From the NCBI RefSeq assembly GCF_000803315.1, contig NZ_JRMH01000001.1:682001-746000 (forward strand): a DNA stretch of 64,000 bases, in the 5' to 3' direction. A program made the position numbers and the translations under genes. Positions 36,044 through 46,273 of this stretch are shown here, piece after piece (the first letter of the stretch is position 1; each line of letters opens with the position of its first letter). Source of the stretch: Pectobacterium actinidiae. Its GTDB lineage: Bacteria; Pseudomonadota; Gammaproteobacteria; Enterobacterales; Enterobacteriaceae. The notes under the pieces were generated by a model. It was not told the origin of the DNA. It did no database searches and saw only the letters and a list, made by a program, of their open reading frames with translations.

Positions 36044-37192
36044 TCAGGCCGTGGCTGAACTCATCGTGGAAAGCTGTCGCAGTAGCGGAAATGCCTCTTT
36101 CATTCGCTCGCCACCGACCACAAAGGCACGCAGCACCTGCTGGCTATCCAGCGCTTTCGCCACCATCCCTTGTTCGTTCCATTCCTGCTGCCAGTGTAAA
36201 TCACTGCCAGTGGTATCGCCTGCCATCTGTAACGGAAACAGCGGCGTCTTGATTTTAACCAGCATCGACGGCAGCGTTAGCGTCTCGCTAGCACCCAGCA
36301 GGTTTTTCGCCAGCGTAATCGCGCTGAGCTGAATCGGTTGCAGGAAGGGCAGGAGCTTACCGCCAATCTCCGCGCAGTCGCCCAGCGCATAAATCTGCGA
36401 ATCGGTGGTCTGTAACTGCGCATTGGTCTGAATGCCTTTCTGTACCGCTAACCCCGCCGCTTTCGCCAACTGCGTGTTGGCCTGCAAACCAATCGCTGAG
36501 ATAACGTCGTCCACGTCGACAGTTCGGCCATCGGTAAATGTGGCCTGCGCGCCGGTTTCGGTTTTCTCCAACTGTTGCAAGGTGGTGTTCAGCAACAGTG
36601 AAACGCCCTGCTGCGTTAGTGTGAATTGCAGGCGTGCGCTGACTTCGGGCGGCATCAACGCGGGCAGAATGTTGCTGGCGCAGTCCACCAGCGTGACCTG
36701 TTTTCCGGCGCGGTTCAGATCCATTGCCAGCTCAGTGCCGATAAGTCCGGCACCAAGCACCAATATCCGCTCGGCCTGCCAGAGTCGGCCTTCATGGGCG
36801 CGGTATTCCTGCTGACTATTGAGCGTCAGCATATGTTCGCGTCCAGGGATTGGCGGCACCATCGCGCTGGCACCCGTTGCCAACACCAGCTTGTGGTAGT
36901 CGTAACGATCCGCACCGCAGACGACCTGTTGTGTATCGCGGTCAATCGCGGTGACATGGGTGTTTGCCAGCAGCGTGATACGATTTTCTTCGGCAAACGC
37001 GGCGGCCGACATCTTGGTCAGATCGTCGGCGTGCTGTTGCAGGCTCATCACATGGCTTAAATCCGGCTTGTTGTACTCATCGCCGCTGTCGGCGGTAATC
37101 AGGCGGATAGGGCAGTGCGCATCCAGCTTACGCAGCTGTCGGATGAGCTGGCGGGCGGCAAAGCCCGCGCCAATAATCACGATATCTTGCAT
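36044..37192 (-). CDS. norW: NorW, NADH:flavorubredoxin reductase
   Basis: FAD enzyme that passes electrons from NADH to the rubredoxin domain of NorV for nitric oxide reduction. I chose ATG 37192 (MQDIVIIGAGFAARQLIRQL, 382 residues), which has GAGAGG at good spacing and begins 10 bases after the norV stop. The frame stays open far upstream, but that part lies within norV and is not coding here. Motifs are the FAD site GAGFAARQLI, the NADH site VLGAGLIGTELAMDL and ALGDCAEI near 275. Confidence 0.93.
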   Translation of the reverse strand: MQDIVIIGAGFAARQLIRQLRKLDAHCPIRLITADSGDEYNKPDLSHVMSLQQHADDLTKMSAAAFAEENRITLLANTHVTAIDRDTQQVVCGADRYDYHKLVLATGASAMVPPIPGREHMLTLNSQQEYRAHEGRLWQAERILVLGAGLIGTELAMDLNRAGKQVTLVDCASNILPALMPPEVSARLQFTLTQQGVSLLLNTTLQQLEKTETGAQATFTDGRTVDVDDVISAIGLQANTQLAKAAGLAVQKGIQTNAQLQTTDSQIYALGDCAEIGGKLLPFLQPIQLSAITLAKNLLGASETLTLPSMLVKIKTPLFPLQMAGDTTGSDLHWQQEWNEQGMVAKALDSQQVLRAFVVGGERMKEAFPLLRQLSTMSSATA

Positions 37193-37202
37193 CATCCTCT
37201 CC

Positions 37203-38714
37203 CTAGCGAATCGGATTGAAAACGTCTTTACCCAGCCCACATTCTGGGCAGAGGAAGCTGTCGGGGACGTCCGACCACATGGTGCCAGGGGTGACATCCT
37301 GCATCGGTTCGCCGAGCGCCGGATCGTAGATCCACTGGCAGACGCTGCACTGCATACAACCGTTTCCTGACTGTACCGCTGGCTGTGCTGTCGGCTGTGG
37401 TGCAGCGACTTCATTGCATCCGCAGGCGCTTTCGGCTGAGGCATTGACATTTTGCGGAGCCGTAGCGGTCTGTTTTACGGGCGAGATGACGCGACGAGCA
37501 GGCGTATCATCCAGCGGGTGCAATGCCCACTGACGGGCGATTTCACGGCCGTGATTGCGGCAAATTTCCAGCGCTGAACCATCAGGACGCCATTTGGTTT
37601 TCAGCGCCAGCGTGGTTTCAAAACCGGCGTCCATCAGGCGGGTTTGAACGCGGTCTACCGCACCGCCGTTCCAGCCGTAGCTACCGAACGCCGAAGCTTT
37701 CTTGTTTTGGAAGCGCAGGCCGGTGATCTCTTCCAGCATGGCGGCGACCTTCGGCATCATCACGTTATTCATGGTGGATGAACCGACTAACACGCCTTTG
37801 GAGCGGAAGACCTGCGTCAGAATTTCGTTCTTGTCGTGGCGGGCGACGTTATAGATTTTCACCGCGACGCCGGGATCGACATCATTAATGCCTTGCGCAA
37901 TGGCGTCAGCCATCATGCGGGTATTATTCGACATGGTGTCGTAAAACAGCGTGATGCGATCTTCCTGATAGCTGTCCGCCCACTTCAGATACAGATGAAT
38001 GATCTGAGCAGGATCGTCACGCCATACCACGCCGTGTGAGGTCGCAACCATCGACAGCGGCAGGTTAAAGCCCAGCACTTCGTGGATCTTGGCGGTGACT
38101 AAGCGGCTGAACGGCGTCAGAATATTGGCGAAATAGCGCTGGCACTGTTCGAACAGTTCGGTTTGATCCACCTCGTCATTGAACAGGTGCTCATCGCAGT
38201 AGTGCTGACCGAACGCATCGTTACTGAACAGTACGGCATCCTCGGTCATGTAGGTCATCATACTGTCCGGCCAGTGCAACATCGGTGTTTCGATAAAGAT
38301 CAGCTGTTTGCCGTTGCCGATATCCAGCGTATCGCCAGTTTTGACCGTGTGGAAATTCCACTCGGGGTGATGGTGATGACCGGTAATGGAATCGATCGCG
38401 TTGTGGGTACAGTAAATCGGCGTGTTAGGAATACGTGCCATCAGCTCGCTCAGCGCGCCAGCGTGATCTTCTTCGGCGTGGTTGATCACGATGTAGTCAA
38501 TCGTGTTCAGATCCACTTCCGCCATCAGGTTTTGCACAAACTCACGGCTGAATTTGTGATCGACGGTATCGATCAGCACGGTTTTCTCTTCGCGGATCAG
38601 GTAGCTGTTGTAGCTACTGCCTTGCAGCGTTTTGTATTCCGTGCCGTGAAAATCACGCACTTCCCAGTCGCGTTGTCCAACCCAGTGGATATTGTTCTTA
38701 ACGTGAATTGTCAT
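37203..38714 (-). CDS. norV: NorV, anaerobic nitric oxide reductase flavorubredoxin
   Basis: Reduces NO to N2O in the anaerobic cytoplasm. The 503 residues contain a metallo-beta-lactamase di-iron domain (1-250; ligands in [11 protein letters not shown] at about 79-89 and SNDAFG), a flavodoxin domain (about 254-400; [20 protein letters not shown]), a linker and a C-terminal rubredoxin (about 450-503; [10 protein letters not shown] and LCPECG). The linker holds extra cysteines ([10 protein letters not shown] and NGCMQC) not expected in a standard rubredoxin linker. Its sigma-54 promoter and NorR sites are seen upstream. Confidence 0.95.
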   Translation of the reverse strand: MTIHVKNNIHWVGQRDWEVRDFHGTEYKTLQGSSYNSYLIREEKTVLIDTVDHKFSREFVQNLMAEVDLNTIDYIVINHAEEDHAGALSELMARIPNTPIYCTHNAIDSITGHHHHPEWNFHTVKTGDTLDIGNGKQLIFIETPMLHWPDSMMTYMTEDAVLFSNDAFGQHYCDEHLFNDEVDQTELFEQCQRYFANILTPFSRLVTAKIHEVLGFNLPLSMVATSHGVVWRDDPAQIIHLYLKWADSYQEDRITLFYDTMSNNTRMMADAIAQGINDVDPGVAVKIYNVARHDKNEILTQVFRSKGVLVGSSTMNNVMMPKVAAMLEEITGLRFQNKKASAFGSYGWNGGAVDRVQTRLMDAGFETTLALKTKWRPDGSALEICRNHGREIARQWALHPLDDTPARRVISPVKQTATAPQNVNASAESACGCNEVAAPQPTAQPAVQSGNGCMQCSVCQWIYDPALGEPMQDVTPGTMWSDVPDSFLCPECGLGKDVFNPIR

Positions 38715-38758
38715 GTTCTGAAACCTCAGTCGTCATAGTCGGGGATATGCTGTAGAGA

Positions 38759-38775
38759 TTGCAGGAAGTGTGCCA
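38759..38775 (-). promoter_or_regulatory. Sigma-54 promoter of norVW
   Basis: On the minus strand TGGCACACTTCCTGCAA fits the -24/-12 consensus TGGCAC-N5-TTGCA with one mismatch, 45 bases upstream of norV. It agrees with control by the NorR enhancer-binding protein. Confidence 0.85.
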
Positions 38776-38818
38776 GTTTTTAATATATTGATTTATATGG
38801 TTTTAATAAAAAATAATT

Positions 38819-38874
38819 GTCAAAATGACATCATTGCTCTATTGTCCTAATGACATAGTCTCTGTCATTAGGAC
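38819..38874. promoter_or_regulatory. Three NorR enhancer sites between norV and norR
   Basis: GTCAAAATGAC (38819-38829), GTCCTAATGAC (38844-38854) and GTCATTAGGAC (38864-38874) all fit the NorR core GT-N7-AC; the second and third are exact inverted copies. Centre spacings are 25 and 20 bases. Three sites match the known E. coli arrangement. The last ends 6 bases before the norR start, so autoregulation is likely. Confidence 0.9.
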
Positions 38875-38879
38875 ACACC

Positions 38880-40430
38880 ATGACGCTCTCTATTAACGCC
38901 CTTGCCCGTATTGCTATCGAGCTGCAAATGGGGCTATCGAATCAGGATCGTTTCCAACGCTTAATCAACAGCCTGCGCCAGCTATTGCGCTGCGATGCCT
39001 CGGCGCTGCTGCGTTACGAGAATCAGCTGTTCCGTCCGTTGGCGATCGATGGTCTGGCACCGGACGTGCTGGGGCGACGCTTTCGTCTGTCCGATCATCC
39101 CCGTCTGGAGGCGATTGCCCGCGCGGGCGACGTGGTGCGCTTTCCGGCGGACAGCCAGCTTCCCGATCCGTATGACGGCCTGATCCCCAGTCAGGAAGAT
39201 CTTAAGGTACATGCCTGCGTTGGCCTGCCGCTGTTCGCCAATCAGAATTTGATCGGCGCGTTGACCGTGGACGGCATGGATCCGTGTCAGTTCGACCATT
39301 TTAGCGATGAAGAACTCCGGCTGGTGGGGGCGATGGCGGCGGCGGCGCTGAGTAACGCGCTGCTGATGGAGCGTCTTGAGCGGCAGTTGCCCGCGCCAGT
39401 GCGGGCTGAAAGTCCGGCGGCGGAAAGCGTGGAGGAAATGGTTGGGCTGTCGGAACCGATGCAGCGGCTGAAGAAAGAGGTTGATATCGTCGCGGGTTCC
39501 GACCTGAACGTACTGATCATGGGGGAAACCGGCGTCGGTAAAGAGCTGGTGGCGCGGGCGATCCATCGTGGATCCAGTCGTGCGGATCACCCTTTGGTTT
39601 ATCTGAACTGCGCCGCGTTGCCGGAATCGGTAGCGGAAAGTGAGCTGTTTGGCCATGTTAAGGGCGCGTTTACTGGCGCAATCCATCATCGCACCGGCAA
39701 GTTTGAGATGGCGGATAACGGCACGCTGTTTCTGGATGAGATTGGCGAACTGTCGCTGACGTTACAGGCGAAGCTGCTGCGCGTATTGCAGTATGGCGAT
39801 CTCCAGCGCGTGGGCGATGACAGTAGCCTGAAAGTGAACGTGCGCGTGCTGGCGGCGACTAACCGCGATCTGCGGCAGGCGGTGCTGGATGGCGCTTTCC
39901 GTGCCGATTTGTTCCACCGTCTGAGCGTATTCCCGCTTTCCGTACCGCCGCTACGTGAGCGCAGTCAGGATGTGGCACTGTTGGCGGGTTTCTTTTGTGA
40001 ACGTAGTCGTGTACAGCTGGGGCTAGCGCGTCTGGCGTTGACAGCAGACGCAGGCGCGTTGTTGGAACAGTACGACTGGCCGGGAAATGTGCGCGAGCTG
40101 GAACATGCCATTTATCGTGCCACCGTGCTGGCGAGAGCAGGGCAGGAATCGGGCGAGGTGCTGTTGGGGCGTGAGCATTTTAATCTTGAGCTTTCTTCTC
40201 AACCTGCTCATACCACTTCCGGTTCATCGCTCGCTCTCGACACCGCACCTGCGTTTTTCATCACCGGTGGGCTGCGAGAGGCAACGGACGAGTATCAGCG
40301 CCGGATCATCCAACAAACGCTGGCACGTCATGAGGGCAACTGGTCATCCTGCGCCAGAGAACTGGAAATTGACAGTGGCAACCTGCATCGTCTGGCGAAG
40401 CGACTAAAAATTAAAAAAGATGTTTTTTAA
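38880..40430 (+). CDS. norR: NorR, NO-responsive sigma-54 activator
   Basis: Senses NO through a non-haem iron in its N-terminal GAF domain and activates norVW. The 516 residues are GAF (about 10-165), AAA+ domain (about 188-425; Walker [21 protein letters not shown] loop in [16 protein letters not shown], Walker [12 protein letters not shown]) and a Fis-type helix-turn-helix at the C-terminus ([24 protein letters not shown]). It is divergent from norV with all three binding sites in between. Confidence 0.95.
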   Translation: MTLSINALARIAIELQMGLSNQDRFQRLINSLRQLLRCDASALLRYENQLFRPLAIDGLAPDVLGRRFRLSDHPRLEAIARAGDVVRFPADSQLPDPYDGLIPSQEDLKVHACVGLPLFANQNLIGALTVDGMDPCQFDHFSDEELRLVGAMAAAALSNALLMERLERQLPAPVRAESPAAESVEEMVGLSEPMQRLKKEVDIVAGSDLNVLIMGETGVGKELVARAIHRGSSRADHPLVYLNCAALPESVAESELFGHVKGAFTGAIHHRTGKFEMADNGTLFLDEIGELSLTLQAKLLRVLQYGDLQRVGDDSSLKVNVRVLAATNRDLRQAVLDGAFRADLFHRLSVFPLSVPPLRERSQDVALLAGFFCERSRVQLGLARLALTADAGALLEQYDWPGNVRELEHAIYRATVLARAGQESGEVLLGREHFNLELSSQPAHTTSGSSLALDTAPAFFITGGLREATDEYQRRIIQQTLARHEGNWSSCARELEIDSGNLHRLAKRLKIKKDVF

Positions 40431-40753
40431 TTCGGCTGCTATCACTCTTAGATAAAAAAGATCGCTGATTTTTAGCGGCGTAAAAGGGGCTGAACCGAAA
40501 GAGGCTTTCCGGATGAGTCGCATGGATGCGGCGAAAACCAGTGCCGCGTCGGGAACGCGTCACTGGTGGTCCGGTAAGAAGCCTCTGGCGGTGAAGGCAT
40601 CGCGTAGCGACCCCGTTCCGCCAAAAAGCCCGAGGTCAAGGAGCCGCGGCGATTGGCGGCTCCTTGTCGGGTGCGTGCGGAGAATCTGCATGAAAATACC
40701 GATTGTTATCGCACACGAAATTTCTCCGACCCTCTAATGACTACAGAACTGGG
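40431..40753. other. Highly structured norR-fumA intergenic region
   Basis: 323 bp between convergent genes. Positions 40500-40586 fold as a closed multi-stem: outer pairing AGAGGCTT/AAGCCTCT, with inner hairpins at 40517-40532 and 40537-40567 (ACCAGTG/CACTGGT). A third, strong hairpin at 40629-40671 has stem AAGGAGCCGC/GCGGCTCCTT extended by CCCGAGGTC/GTCGGG. No T tract follows. Open frames here (e.g. from 40513) lack a ribosome site. It could be a terminator cluster, a palindromic repeat or a structured RNA. Confidence 0.6.
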
Positions 40754-42397
40754 TTAACCGCATTTCACGCACTTGGCGCTCTGAATCACCTGAAAGAAAT
40801 CGTTGCCTTTATCATCAACCAGAATAAAGGCCGGGAAATCTTCGACTTCGATTTTCCAGATGGCTTCCATCCCCAGTTCAGGGTATTCCACGCAGGTCAG
40901 ACTCTTAATGCTGTTCTGCGCCAGAATCGCTGCCGGGCCGCCGATACTGCCGAGGTAGAAGCCGCCGTGTTTATGGCACGCGTCGGTCACCTGCTGACTG
41001 CGGTTGCCTTTCGCCAGCATGATCATGCTACCGCCGTTGGCTTGCAGTAAATCAACATAGGAATCCATGCGGCCAGCGGTGGTTGGGCCTAATGATCCTG
41101 ACGGGTAGCCTTCTGGCGTTTTTGCCGGACCCGCGTAATAGATCGGGTGATCTTTAATGTACTGCGGCAGGCCTTCACCGTTATCCAGACGTTCCTTCAG
41201 CTTGGCGTGCGCAATGTCACGACCCACGATGATGGTGCCAGTCAGGGAAAGACGGGTGGATACCGGATACTGCGACAGCGTTTTTAGAATCTCGGCCATC
41301 GGACGGTTCAGATCGATTTTAACCGCATCGCCTTCGCCCGTTTCACGCAGGTGTTCAGGGATATATTTGCCCGGATTCTGCTCTAACTGTTCCAGCCAGA
41401 CGCCCTTGCGGTTGATCTTGCCTTTGATGTTACGGTCAGCGGAACAGGATACGCCCATACCGACGGGGCAAGATGCGCCGTGGCGCGGCAGGCGGATAAT
41501 TCGCACGTCGTGTGCAAAGTATTTCCCGCCGAACTGTGCGCCCAGACCCAGATCGCGCGCCGCTTCCAGAATTTCCTGCTCCAGCGCGACATCGCGGAAC
41601 GCCTGACCGTGCTCGTTGCCTTCGGTCGGCAGTTCGTCGTAGTACTTGGTCGACGCCAGCTTAACGGTTTTCAGCGTGGTTTCTGCCGAGGTGCCGCCAA
41701 TCACAAACGCGATGTGGTACGGCGGGCAGGCCGCGGTGCCCAGCGAACGCATTTTCTCGATCAGGAAGCTTTTCAGTTTACCCGGCGTCAGCAGCGCTTT
41801 GGTTTCCTGATACAGATAGGTCTTGTTGGCAGAACCGCCGCCTTTGGTGACAAACAGGAATTTATAGTCTTCGCCTTCGGTACTGTAGAGATCAATCTGC
41901 GCGGGCAGGTTGGTGCCGGTGTTGACCTCTTTGTACATATCCAGCGCGGCGTTTTGTGAATAGCGCAGGTTGTCTTCAACGAACGTGTTGTATACACCTT
42001 TGGACAGCGCTTCGGCATCATTACCGCCAGTCCAGACGTTCTGGCCTTTTTTACCGACAATGATCGCGGTGCCGGTATCCTGGCAGGTTGGCAGAATGCC
42101 CTTGGCGGAAATTTCTGAGTTACGCAGGAATTGCAGGGCAACGTATTTATCGTTTTCGCTGGCTTCTGGGTCGTGGAGAATATCGGCAACTTGCTGCTGG
42201 TGAGCGGGGCGGAGCATGAAAGAGGCATCGTGGAAGGCTTGCTGAGCCAGAAGGGTTAACGCGTCTGGCTCGATCTTCAGGATGTCCTGACCTTCAAATT
42301 GTGCGACAGAGACAAAGTCGCTGCTCAACAGGCGATATTCGGTGTCGTCTTTACTGAGTGGAAACGGATCTTGGTAATAGAAGGGTTTATTCGACAT
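40754..42397 (-). CDS. fumA: Class I (iron-sulfur) fumarate hydratase, FumA type
   Basis: Interconverts fumarate and malate using an oxygen-labile [4Fe-4S] cluster. The 547 residues match E. coli FumA/FumB in length and blocks: N-terminal domain with [17 protein letters not shown] and [12 protein letters not shown], cluster cysteines in [25 protein letters not shown], and the C-terminal beta domain [40 protein letters not shown]. Whether it serves aerobic (FumA) or anaerobic (FumB) growth cannot be told; no dcuB neighbours it. It is alone, with a long AT-rich upstream region. Confidence 0.92.
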   Translation of the reverse strand: MSNKPFYYQDPFPLSKDDTEYRLLSSDFVSVAQFEGQDILKIEPDALTLLAQQAFHDASFMLRPAHQQQVADILHDPEASENDKYVALQFLRNSEISAKGILPTCQDTGTAIIVGKKGQNVWTGGNDAEALSKGVYNTFVEDNLRYSQNAALDMYKEVNTGTNLPAQIDLYSTEGEDYKFLFVTKGGGSANKTYLYQETKALLTPGKLKSFLIEKMRSLGTAACPPYHIAFVIGGTSAETTLKTVKLASTKYYDELPTEGNEHGQAFRDVALEQEILEAARDLGLGAQFGGKYFAHDVRIIRLPRHGASCPVGMGVSCSADRNIKGKINRKGVWLEQLEQNPGKYIPEHLRETGEGDAVKIDLNRPMAEILKTLSQYPVSTRLSLTGTIIVGRDIAHAKLKERLDNGEGLPQYIKDHPIYYAGPAKTPEGYPSGSLGPTTAGRMDSYVDLLQANGGSMIMLAKGNRSQQVTDACHKHGGFYLGSIGGPAAILAQNSIKSLTCVEYPELGMEAIWKIEVEDFPAFILVDDKGNDFFQVIQSAKCVKCG

Positions 42398-42874
42398 TTT
42401 TTTCTCACTTGCAATTGCATCAATTAGTAAATTTTCACCTTATAGGATTCAGCATCTTATTATTAAGGCGTATTACCGCAGCACTACAGGGATGTCTCGA
42501 ATACAAAAGTAGTAATCACTATAATAGTATGGTTTTTTGTCGGGAAGTACTACTTTGGTACATCACAATAATAATGATGTCGTGCATTATTTTTTCTGTG
42601 ACAGGTGTGCGAAACCGCTGCGCGGCCAGGGTTTCCCGCGTATGGGGGAAGAGAGAAATATGCACGATAGAGAACGAAGATATTTCTCTTTTAATTGGCT
42701 TAATTAAGTAAAATAAATGGTTAAATTAAAAACAATAACCATTTTATCTTTAATGTTATTGGCGGGGGAGATAAATAAGTCGTTATCGGCTTTTTTATCT
42801 CTGTAAGAAAATCGGTTCATCATAAAAGCCGCGGAGCGGTGGCCGATGGGATTTTTGCCAATGCAGTGACTGAG
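42398..42874. other. fumA upstream region
   Basis: 477 bp, AT-rich. It must contain the fumA promoter near 42400-42560. A hairpin at 42768-42801 (GAGATAAA/TTTATCTC with inner CG pairs) could mark the end of the LysR-type gene transcript. No ORF with a ribosome site and no further recognisable element was found. Confidence 0.45.
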
Positions 42875-43753
42875 TTATGGCAGTGTACTCTCTTGTCGGG
42901 CAAGGAGATTATCTATCATCCACAGCCCTGCCGGACCAGGTGGATGGGGTTTGGACCAGACAACGTCCACGTCAATCCACTGTGGCCAGCCTGACACGGG
43001 CAACTCCACCAACTTCTGCCGATCGTATTGTGCCACCAGCCAGCGTGGCAGGATGCTCCAGCCGTGTCCCTGCTGCGCCATTTCCAGCAGCATCAGGTAG
43101 GACGGCGCAGACCAGACGATCCCGTCCGGTTGCAGCCGGTCGCTGCGTTTATAGGTATTGAGATAGAGCTGGCGGATGGTCGCCAACTGGCTGCGCGTCA
43201 CGGTTTTTTCCGTTGCGAGCGGGTGCGCTGCTGACACGAAGACGGCCATTTCGGTCTTAACCTGCAAACGTGCGGCGGCAATATCGGGCGGGTAATCCGT
43301 TTGGGCGCGCAGTAGCCCGACATGCGCACGGTTCATTTGCAGCAGGTCGATGACGTCATCACCTTCCGCAATCAGGCATTCAAATTCAATATCGGGAAAG
43401 TGATGGGCGAAACGCTGGAGCACGGGTTCGTAGTGGGTGGCTTGCCAGATATCGGACAATACAAACGTCAGGCGAGGTTCGATATGGTCGGCCAGACGGA
43501 TCGCCAGCTCATCCAGTTCTTCGCTGGCGGATAAGATCGCCTGTACATGGGAAAGCACTTTTTTGCCCGCCAGCGTGAGCACTGGCTGGTGACCGGATCG
43601 ATCAAACAGCGTCAGCCCCAGATCGGCTTCCAGATTAGCGATGGCTGCGCTGATGGTGGACTGGCTTTTATGCAATCGTCGGGCGGCGGCGGAAAACGAG
43701 CCCGCATCGACGGTGGTGATAAAAGCCAGCAAGGATTCTGGTGAGTATCGCAT
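42875..43753 (-). CDS. LysR-family transcriptional regulator
   Basis: A 292-residue LysR-type regulator. The N-terminal helix-turn-helix is clear (SLLAFITTVDAGSFSAAARRLHKSQSTISAAIANLEADLG, about 8-48), followed by an effector domain (about 90-290). It is divergent from the PACE-type efflux gene 122 bp away, and PACE genes are commonly controlled by an adjacent divergent LysR regulator, so it probably regulates that gene. The effector is unknown. An ERIC end lies just upstream of its start. Confidence 0.85.
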   Translation of the reverse strand: MRYSPESLLAFITTVDAGSFSAAARRLHKSQSTISAAIANLEADLGLTLFDRSGHQPVLTLAGKKVLSHVQAILSASEELDELAIRLADHIEPRLTFVLSDIWQATHYEPVLQRFAHHFPDIEFECLIAEGDDVIDLLQMNRAHVGLLRAQTDYPPDIAAARLQVKTEMAVFVSAAHPLATEKTVTRSQLATIRQLYLNTYKRSDRLQPDGIVWSAPSYLMLLEMAQQGHGWSILPRWLVAQYDRQKLVELPVSGWPQWIDVDVVWSKPHPPGPAGLWMIDNLLARQESTLP

Positions 43754-43760
43754 TGTTATC

Positions 43761-43787
43761 TATACCCTAACTAATTCGAGTTTCAGG
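43761..43787 (-). repeat. Solo ERIC end, inverted
   Basis: TATACCCTAACTAATTCGAG followed by TTTCAGG is the inverted right end of an ERIC with no core or second end. It lies 8 bases upstream of the LysR-type gene start, within the control region shared with the PACE gene. Confidence 0.65.
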
Positions 43788-43875
43788 ACAATATGACTAT
43801 ATCGATTTTATCGATGGATTCTAACTGTACTCTTCCATCTTATACGATGAAAATAGCCACAGTCAGAACCAAACA

Positions 43876-44364
43876 ATGAAAAGTGAATGTGCTATGCAAA
43901 ATAAAACCAACAAAACATTACGTGAGCGTCTGTACCATGCGGTGGGCTTTGAGCTCATCGCGCTGGCGATCTGTGCGCCAGCCGGTGCCTGGCTGTTGAA
44001 TAAGCCGCTCTTCGATATGGGCGCACTGGCAATTATGCTCTCCAGCGTCGCGATGATCTGGAATATGATCTACAACTCAATATTCGATCGCCTGTGGCCA
44101 GCGAACCGCGTTAAGCGCCGACTGCCGATTCGTATCGCCCATGCGTTGGGGTTTGAGGGCGGTTTTATCCTGATTGGTCTGCCGCTGGCGGCGTGGATGC
44201 TGAATGTCACGCTGTGGCAGGCGCTGATGGTAGAGATCGGCTTCTTCCTGTTCTTCCTGCCGTACACCGTGGTGTATAACTGGGCTTACGATACGCTGCG
44301 GGAACGCATTGTGAACCGCCGTCGCCACGTTGAGCAGGTATCGGCCAGTTCTCGTCTACGCTAA
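43876..44364 (+). CDS. PACE-family multidrug/biocide efflux protein
   Basis: A 162-residue inner-membrane protein with four helices made of two tandem bacterial transmembrane pair (BTP) units, the layout of the PACE family (AceI-like, exporting chlorhexidine and similar biocides or short-chain polyamines). Marks are ERLYHAVGFELIALAICAPAG and, in the second unit, RIAHALGFEGGFILIGLPLAAW (each with the Glu in the first helix), plus NMIYNSIFDRLWP and YTVVYNWAYDTLRE. ATG 43894 is an alternative start. It ends 9 bases from the convergent glycosylase gene. Confidence 0.88.
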   Translation: MKSECAMQNKTNKTLRERLYHAVGFELIALAICAPAGAWLLNKPLFDMGALAIMLSSVAMIWNMIYNSIFDRLWPANRVKRRLPIRIAHALGFEGGFILIGLPLAAWMLNVTLWQALMVEIGFFLFFLPYTVVYNWAYDTLRERIVNRRRHVEQVSASSRLR

Positions 44365-44373
44365 TTCTGCGCG

Positions 44374-45036
44374 TTACCGGTGTGTCAGCTTAAAGCTCTG
44401 ATACGCCGGTAGTTCAAGTGCTCGCCACAAATACCAGGATGCCACCGTGCGATAAGGCTGACATTGTAGGCTCAGTGCCTGCAATTCGCGCGGTTTTGGC
44501 ATGTCCGGCAAATCGTAAACGTAGCGCAACCCCTGACGAATACCGAGATCGTCGAGCGGCATGATGTCGGTGCGTTCCAGCGAATAAATCAAAAACATTT
44601 CTACCGTCCAGCGGCCGATCCCTTTTAACGACGTCAGTTGCTGAATGAGCGTGTCGTCATCCCGCTCGGCGGCCTGTTCGAGGCTCGGTACCAGGCCGGT
44701 CAGCGCACCCTGTGCAATGCCATGCAGCGTATCCGCTTTACGGGCGGAAAAACCGCACTGCCGCAGTGTGTCGGTGGAGCAGGTCAATATCTGCTCCGGG
44801 GTAGGAAAGACGTCGCCATGTACCCGCAGGAGCTTCGCGACCATGGCATCTCCAGCACGCGTCGTTAGCTGCTGATAGGCAACGGCACGCATCAGCGCCT
44901 CATAGGGTTCCCGGTGTGGTGCCGTTTGATGGCGACAATCACCAATCTGTTCGATCAGGCTGGCCCAGCGCGTATTGATGGCGCTGAGATGAGTTTTGGC
45001 GCGCTGCGTGAAATCTGCTGGCGGATGGGATGGCAT
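44374..45036 (-). CDS. DNA-3-methyladenine glycosylase II family (AlkA-like)
   Basis: HhH-GPD base-excision glycosylase removing alkylated bases. I start at ATG 45036 (MPSHPPADFTQRAK), giving 220 residues; the open frame up to 45153 adds a stretch that looks non-coding. Hallmarks are YEALMRAVAYQQLTTRAGDAM, the helix-hairpin-helix LTSLKGIGRWTVEMFLIYSL (about 144-163) and the catalytic Asp in MPLDDLGIRQGL. It lacks the N-terminal domain of E. coli AlkA, resembling the short form found in many bacteria. It lies near ada and alkB. Confidence 0.88.
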   Translation of the reverse strand: MPSHPPADFTQRAKTHLSAINTRWASLIEQIGDCRHQTAPHREPYEALMRAVAYQQLTTRAGDAMVAKLLRVHGDVFPTPEQILTCSTDTLRQCGFSARKADTLHGIAQGALTGLVPSLEQAAERDDDTLIQQLTSLKGIGRWTVEMFLIYSLERTDIMPLDDLGIRQGLRYVYDLPDMPKPRELQALSLQCQPYRTVASWYLWRALELPAYQSFKLTHR

Positions 45037-45232
45037 AAACGGCTTCCGTGATGAGAACGAAAAGAACAGAAAACGAGCATAGGAGAGTGCCGCATGGCGC
45101 GCCATGTGGAAAGCGTTATTCGTTTGAAACAGAAAATCCGAATGAAAAAGCAAGAAGCACCGAGGGTGATGCGTAGTGAAAGCGCGGCTTAAGGAGAGGA
45201 GATTTCAGCGGCAGGTGTGCCGCTGTTACGCG

Positions 45233-46012
45233 TTAATAATACTCGCCGTGCCGATAGTCCCAGGTGGTGAAGGTGTCAGACATCAGCGACATCACCTTGT
45301 CCACATCCAGCCCCTTGCGTATCAGCGTCGGGCACGGATACACGCTTCGCCTCCCTTTCTGTTCCGGTACCAACTGGCCTTCTGTATCCACCATCGACAC
45401 CATCACGCCTTGCTCGTAGCGTGTCTCATGAGACTTATTTGGCTGGATAGATTTTACATAATCGTCGGCTTCGATAATCAGATCGGCAAAGGCGCTAATA
45501 CGTTCACCGATACCTTCCACCTCGCCTCGGTTACCTTTACCTGACGGATTGGCCGAACTGGCAAAGGTTAATTTTCCGTACCTTTCCCACAGCTCCTGCG
45601 TGAGGATTTCGCTTGGTTTACCGAATTTAATAACGAAACAGCTGGTTTTGCGATCGTCCATCATTAGCGCTTTCGAGCCGTCTTTGGGGATACGCGCTAA
45701 TGCGCTGTCGTGCCAGGGAAGGATGCAGCCCAGCAGTATATCGGTGTCCCAATGGCGTTGATATAGCTGTTCGATTTCTGGATTTAACTGTGCCAGCACT
45801 TTCAATTGTGCAATAGAGCCACACAGCACGACACCCGGCTTGTTTCGGTTACGCTGTTTGGCGTCAAATTTGCGCTCCAGCCCGGCTTTATCTGAAGCCA
45901 TGATGATGTAACCCACTTTCGTTGGGGAAACGATGATTCCCCCGCCGCGTGACATAATCTGCACCGCATCATCATGCAAACCGCCATTCCAGTGAACTTT
46001 ACTTTTGCTCAT
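45233..46012 (-). CDS. YciO/YrdC/Sua5 domain protein
   Basis: A 259-residue protein of the Sua5/YciO/YrdC nucleotide-binding fold. I start at ATG 46012 (MSKSKVHWNGGLHDDAVQ), with GGGGGT upstream; the frame extends 16 codons further without support. Fold marks are GGGIIVSPTKVGYIIMASDKAGLERKF, the KQRNRNKPGVVLCG loop and LTFASSANPSGKGNRG (the SANxSG signature). Longer than the tRNA-modifying TsaC and with an altered N-terminal motif, so it is probably a YciO-type paralogue of unknown role. Confidence 0.82.
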   Translation of the reverse strand: MSKSKVHWNGGLHDDAVQIMSRGGGIIVSPTKVGYIIMASDKAGLERKFDAKQRNRNKPGVVLCGSIAQLKVLAQLNPEIEQLYQRHWDTDILLGCILPWHDSALARIPKDGSKALMMDDRKTSCFVIKFGKPSEILTQELWERYGKLTFASSANPSGKGNRGEVEGIGERISAFADLIIEADDYVKSIQPNKSHETRYEQGVMVSMVDTEGQLVPEQKGRRSVYPCPTLIRKGLDVDKVMSLMSDTFTTWDYRHGEYY

Positions 46013-46273
46013 GTTGACCCCCTGATTGCAGAGAAAAAACCGAGTCCCACCGTGTACCATTTATTCGCATCACAGGTTTGTTCAAAAAGTAACCGTTAAT
46101 GTCGGCGGAAATATCAACATCGGGACGATCTGAATGAAAAAGCAAGTGTTGTACGTGTGTGTAAGATGGCGCTGGTTTAGCGTTAGCGCATGGCGTGACT
46201 TTTAGTGAGTAGTATCAAGTAATATTAAGACTGACAGTCATACTGAGATTGGAATGAGGTTGAGGTGCATACG

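Noticed and set aside
37193..37450. Upstream extension of norW by 86 codons
   Set aside because: The extension lies within the end of norV in another frame; the NorW-like sequence begins at MQDIVIIGAG, with a good ribosome site directly before it.
40513..40737. 74-codon open frame in the norR-fumA gap
   Set aside because: The sequence is explained by strong hairpins; no ribosome site, and the composition (Arg/Ser/Pro-rich) is typical of shadow frames.
42358..42711. 117-codon open frame upstream of fumA
   Set aside because: It begins antisense inside fumA and continues through an AT-rich promoter region; no ribosome site and no domain.
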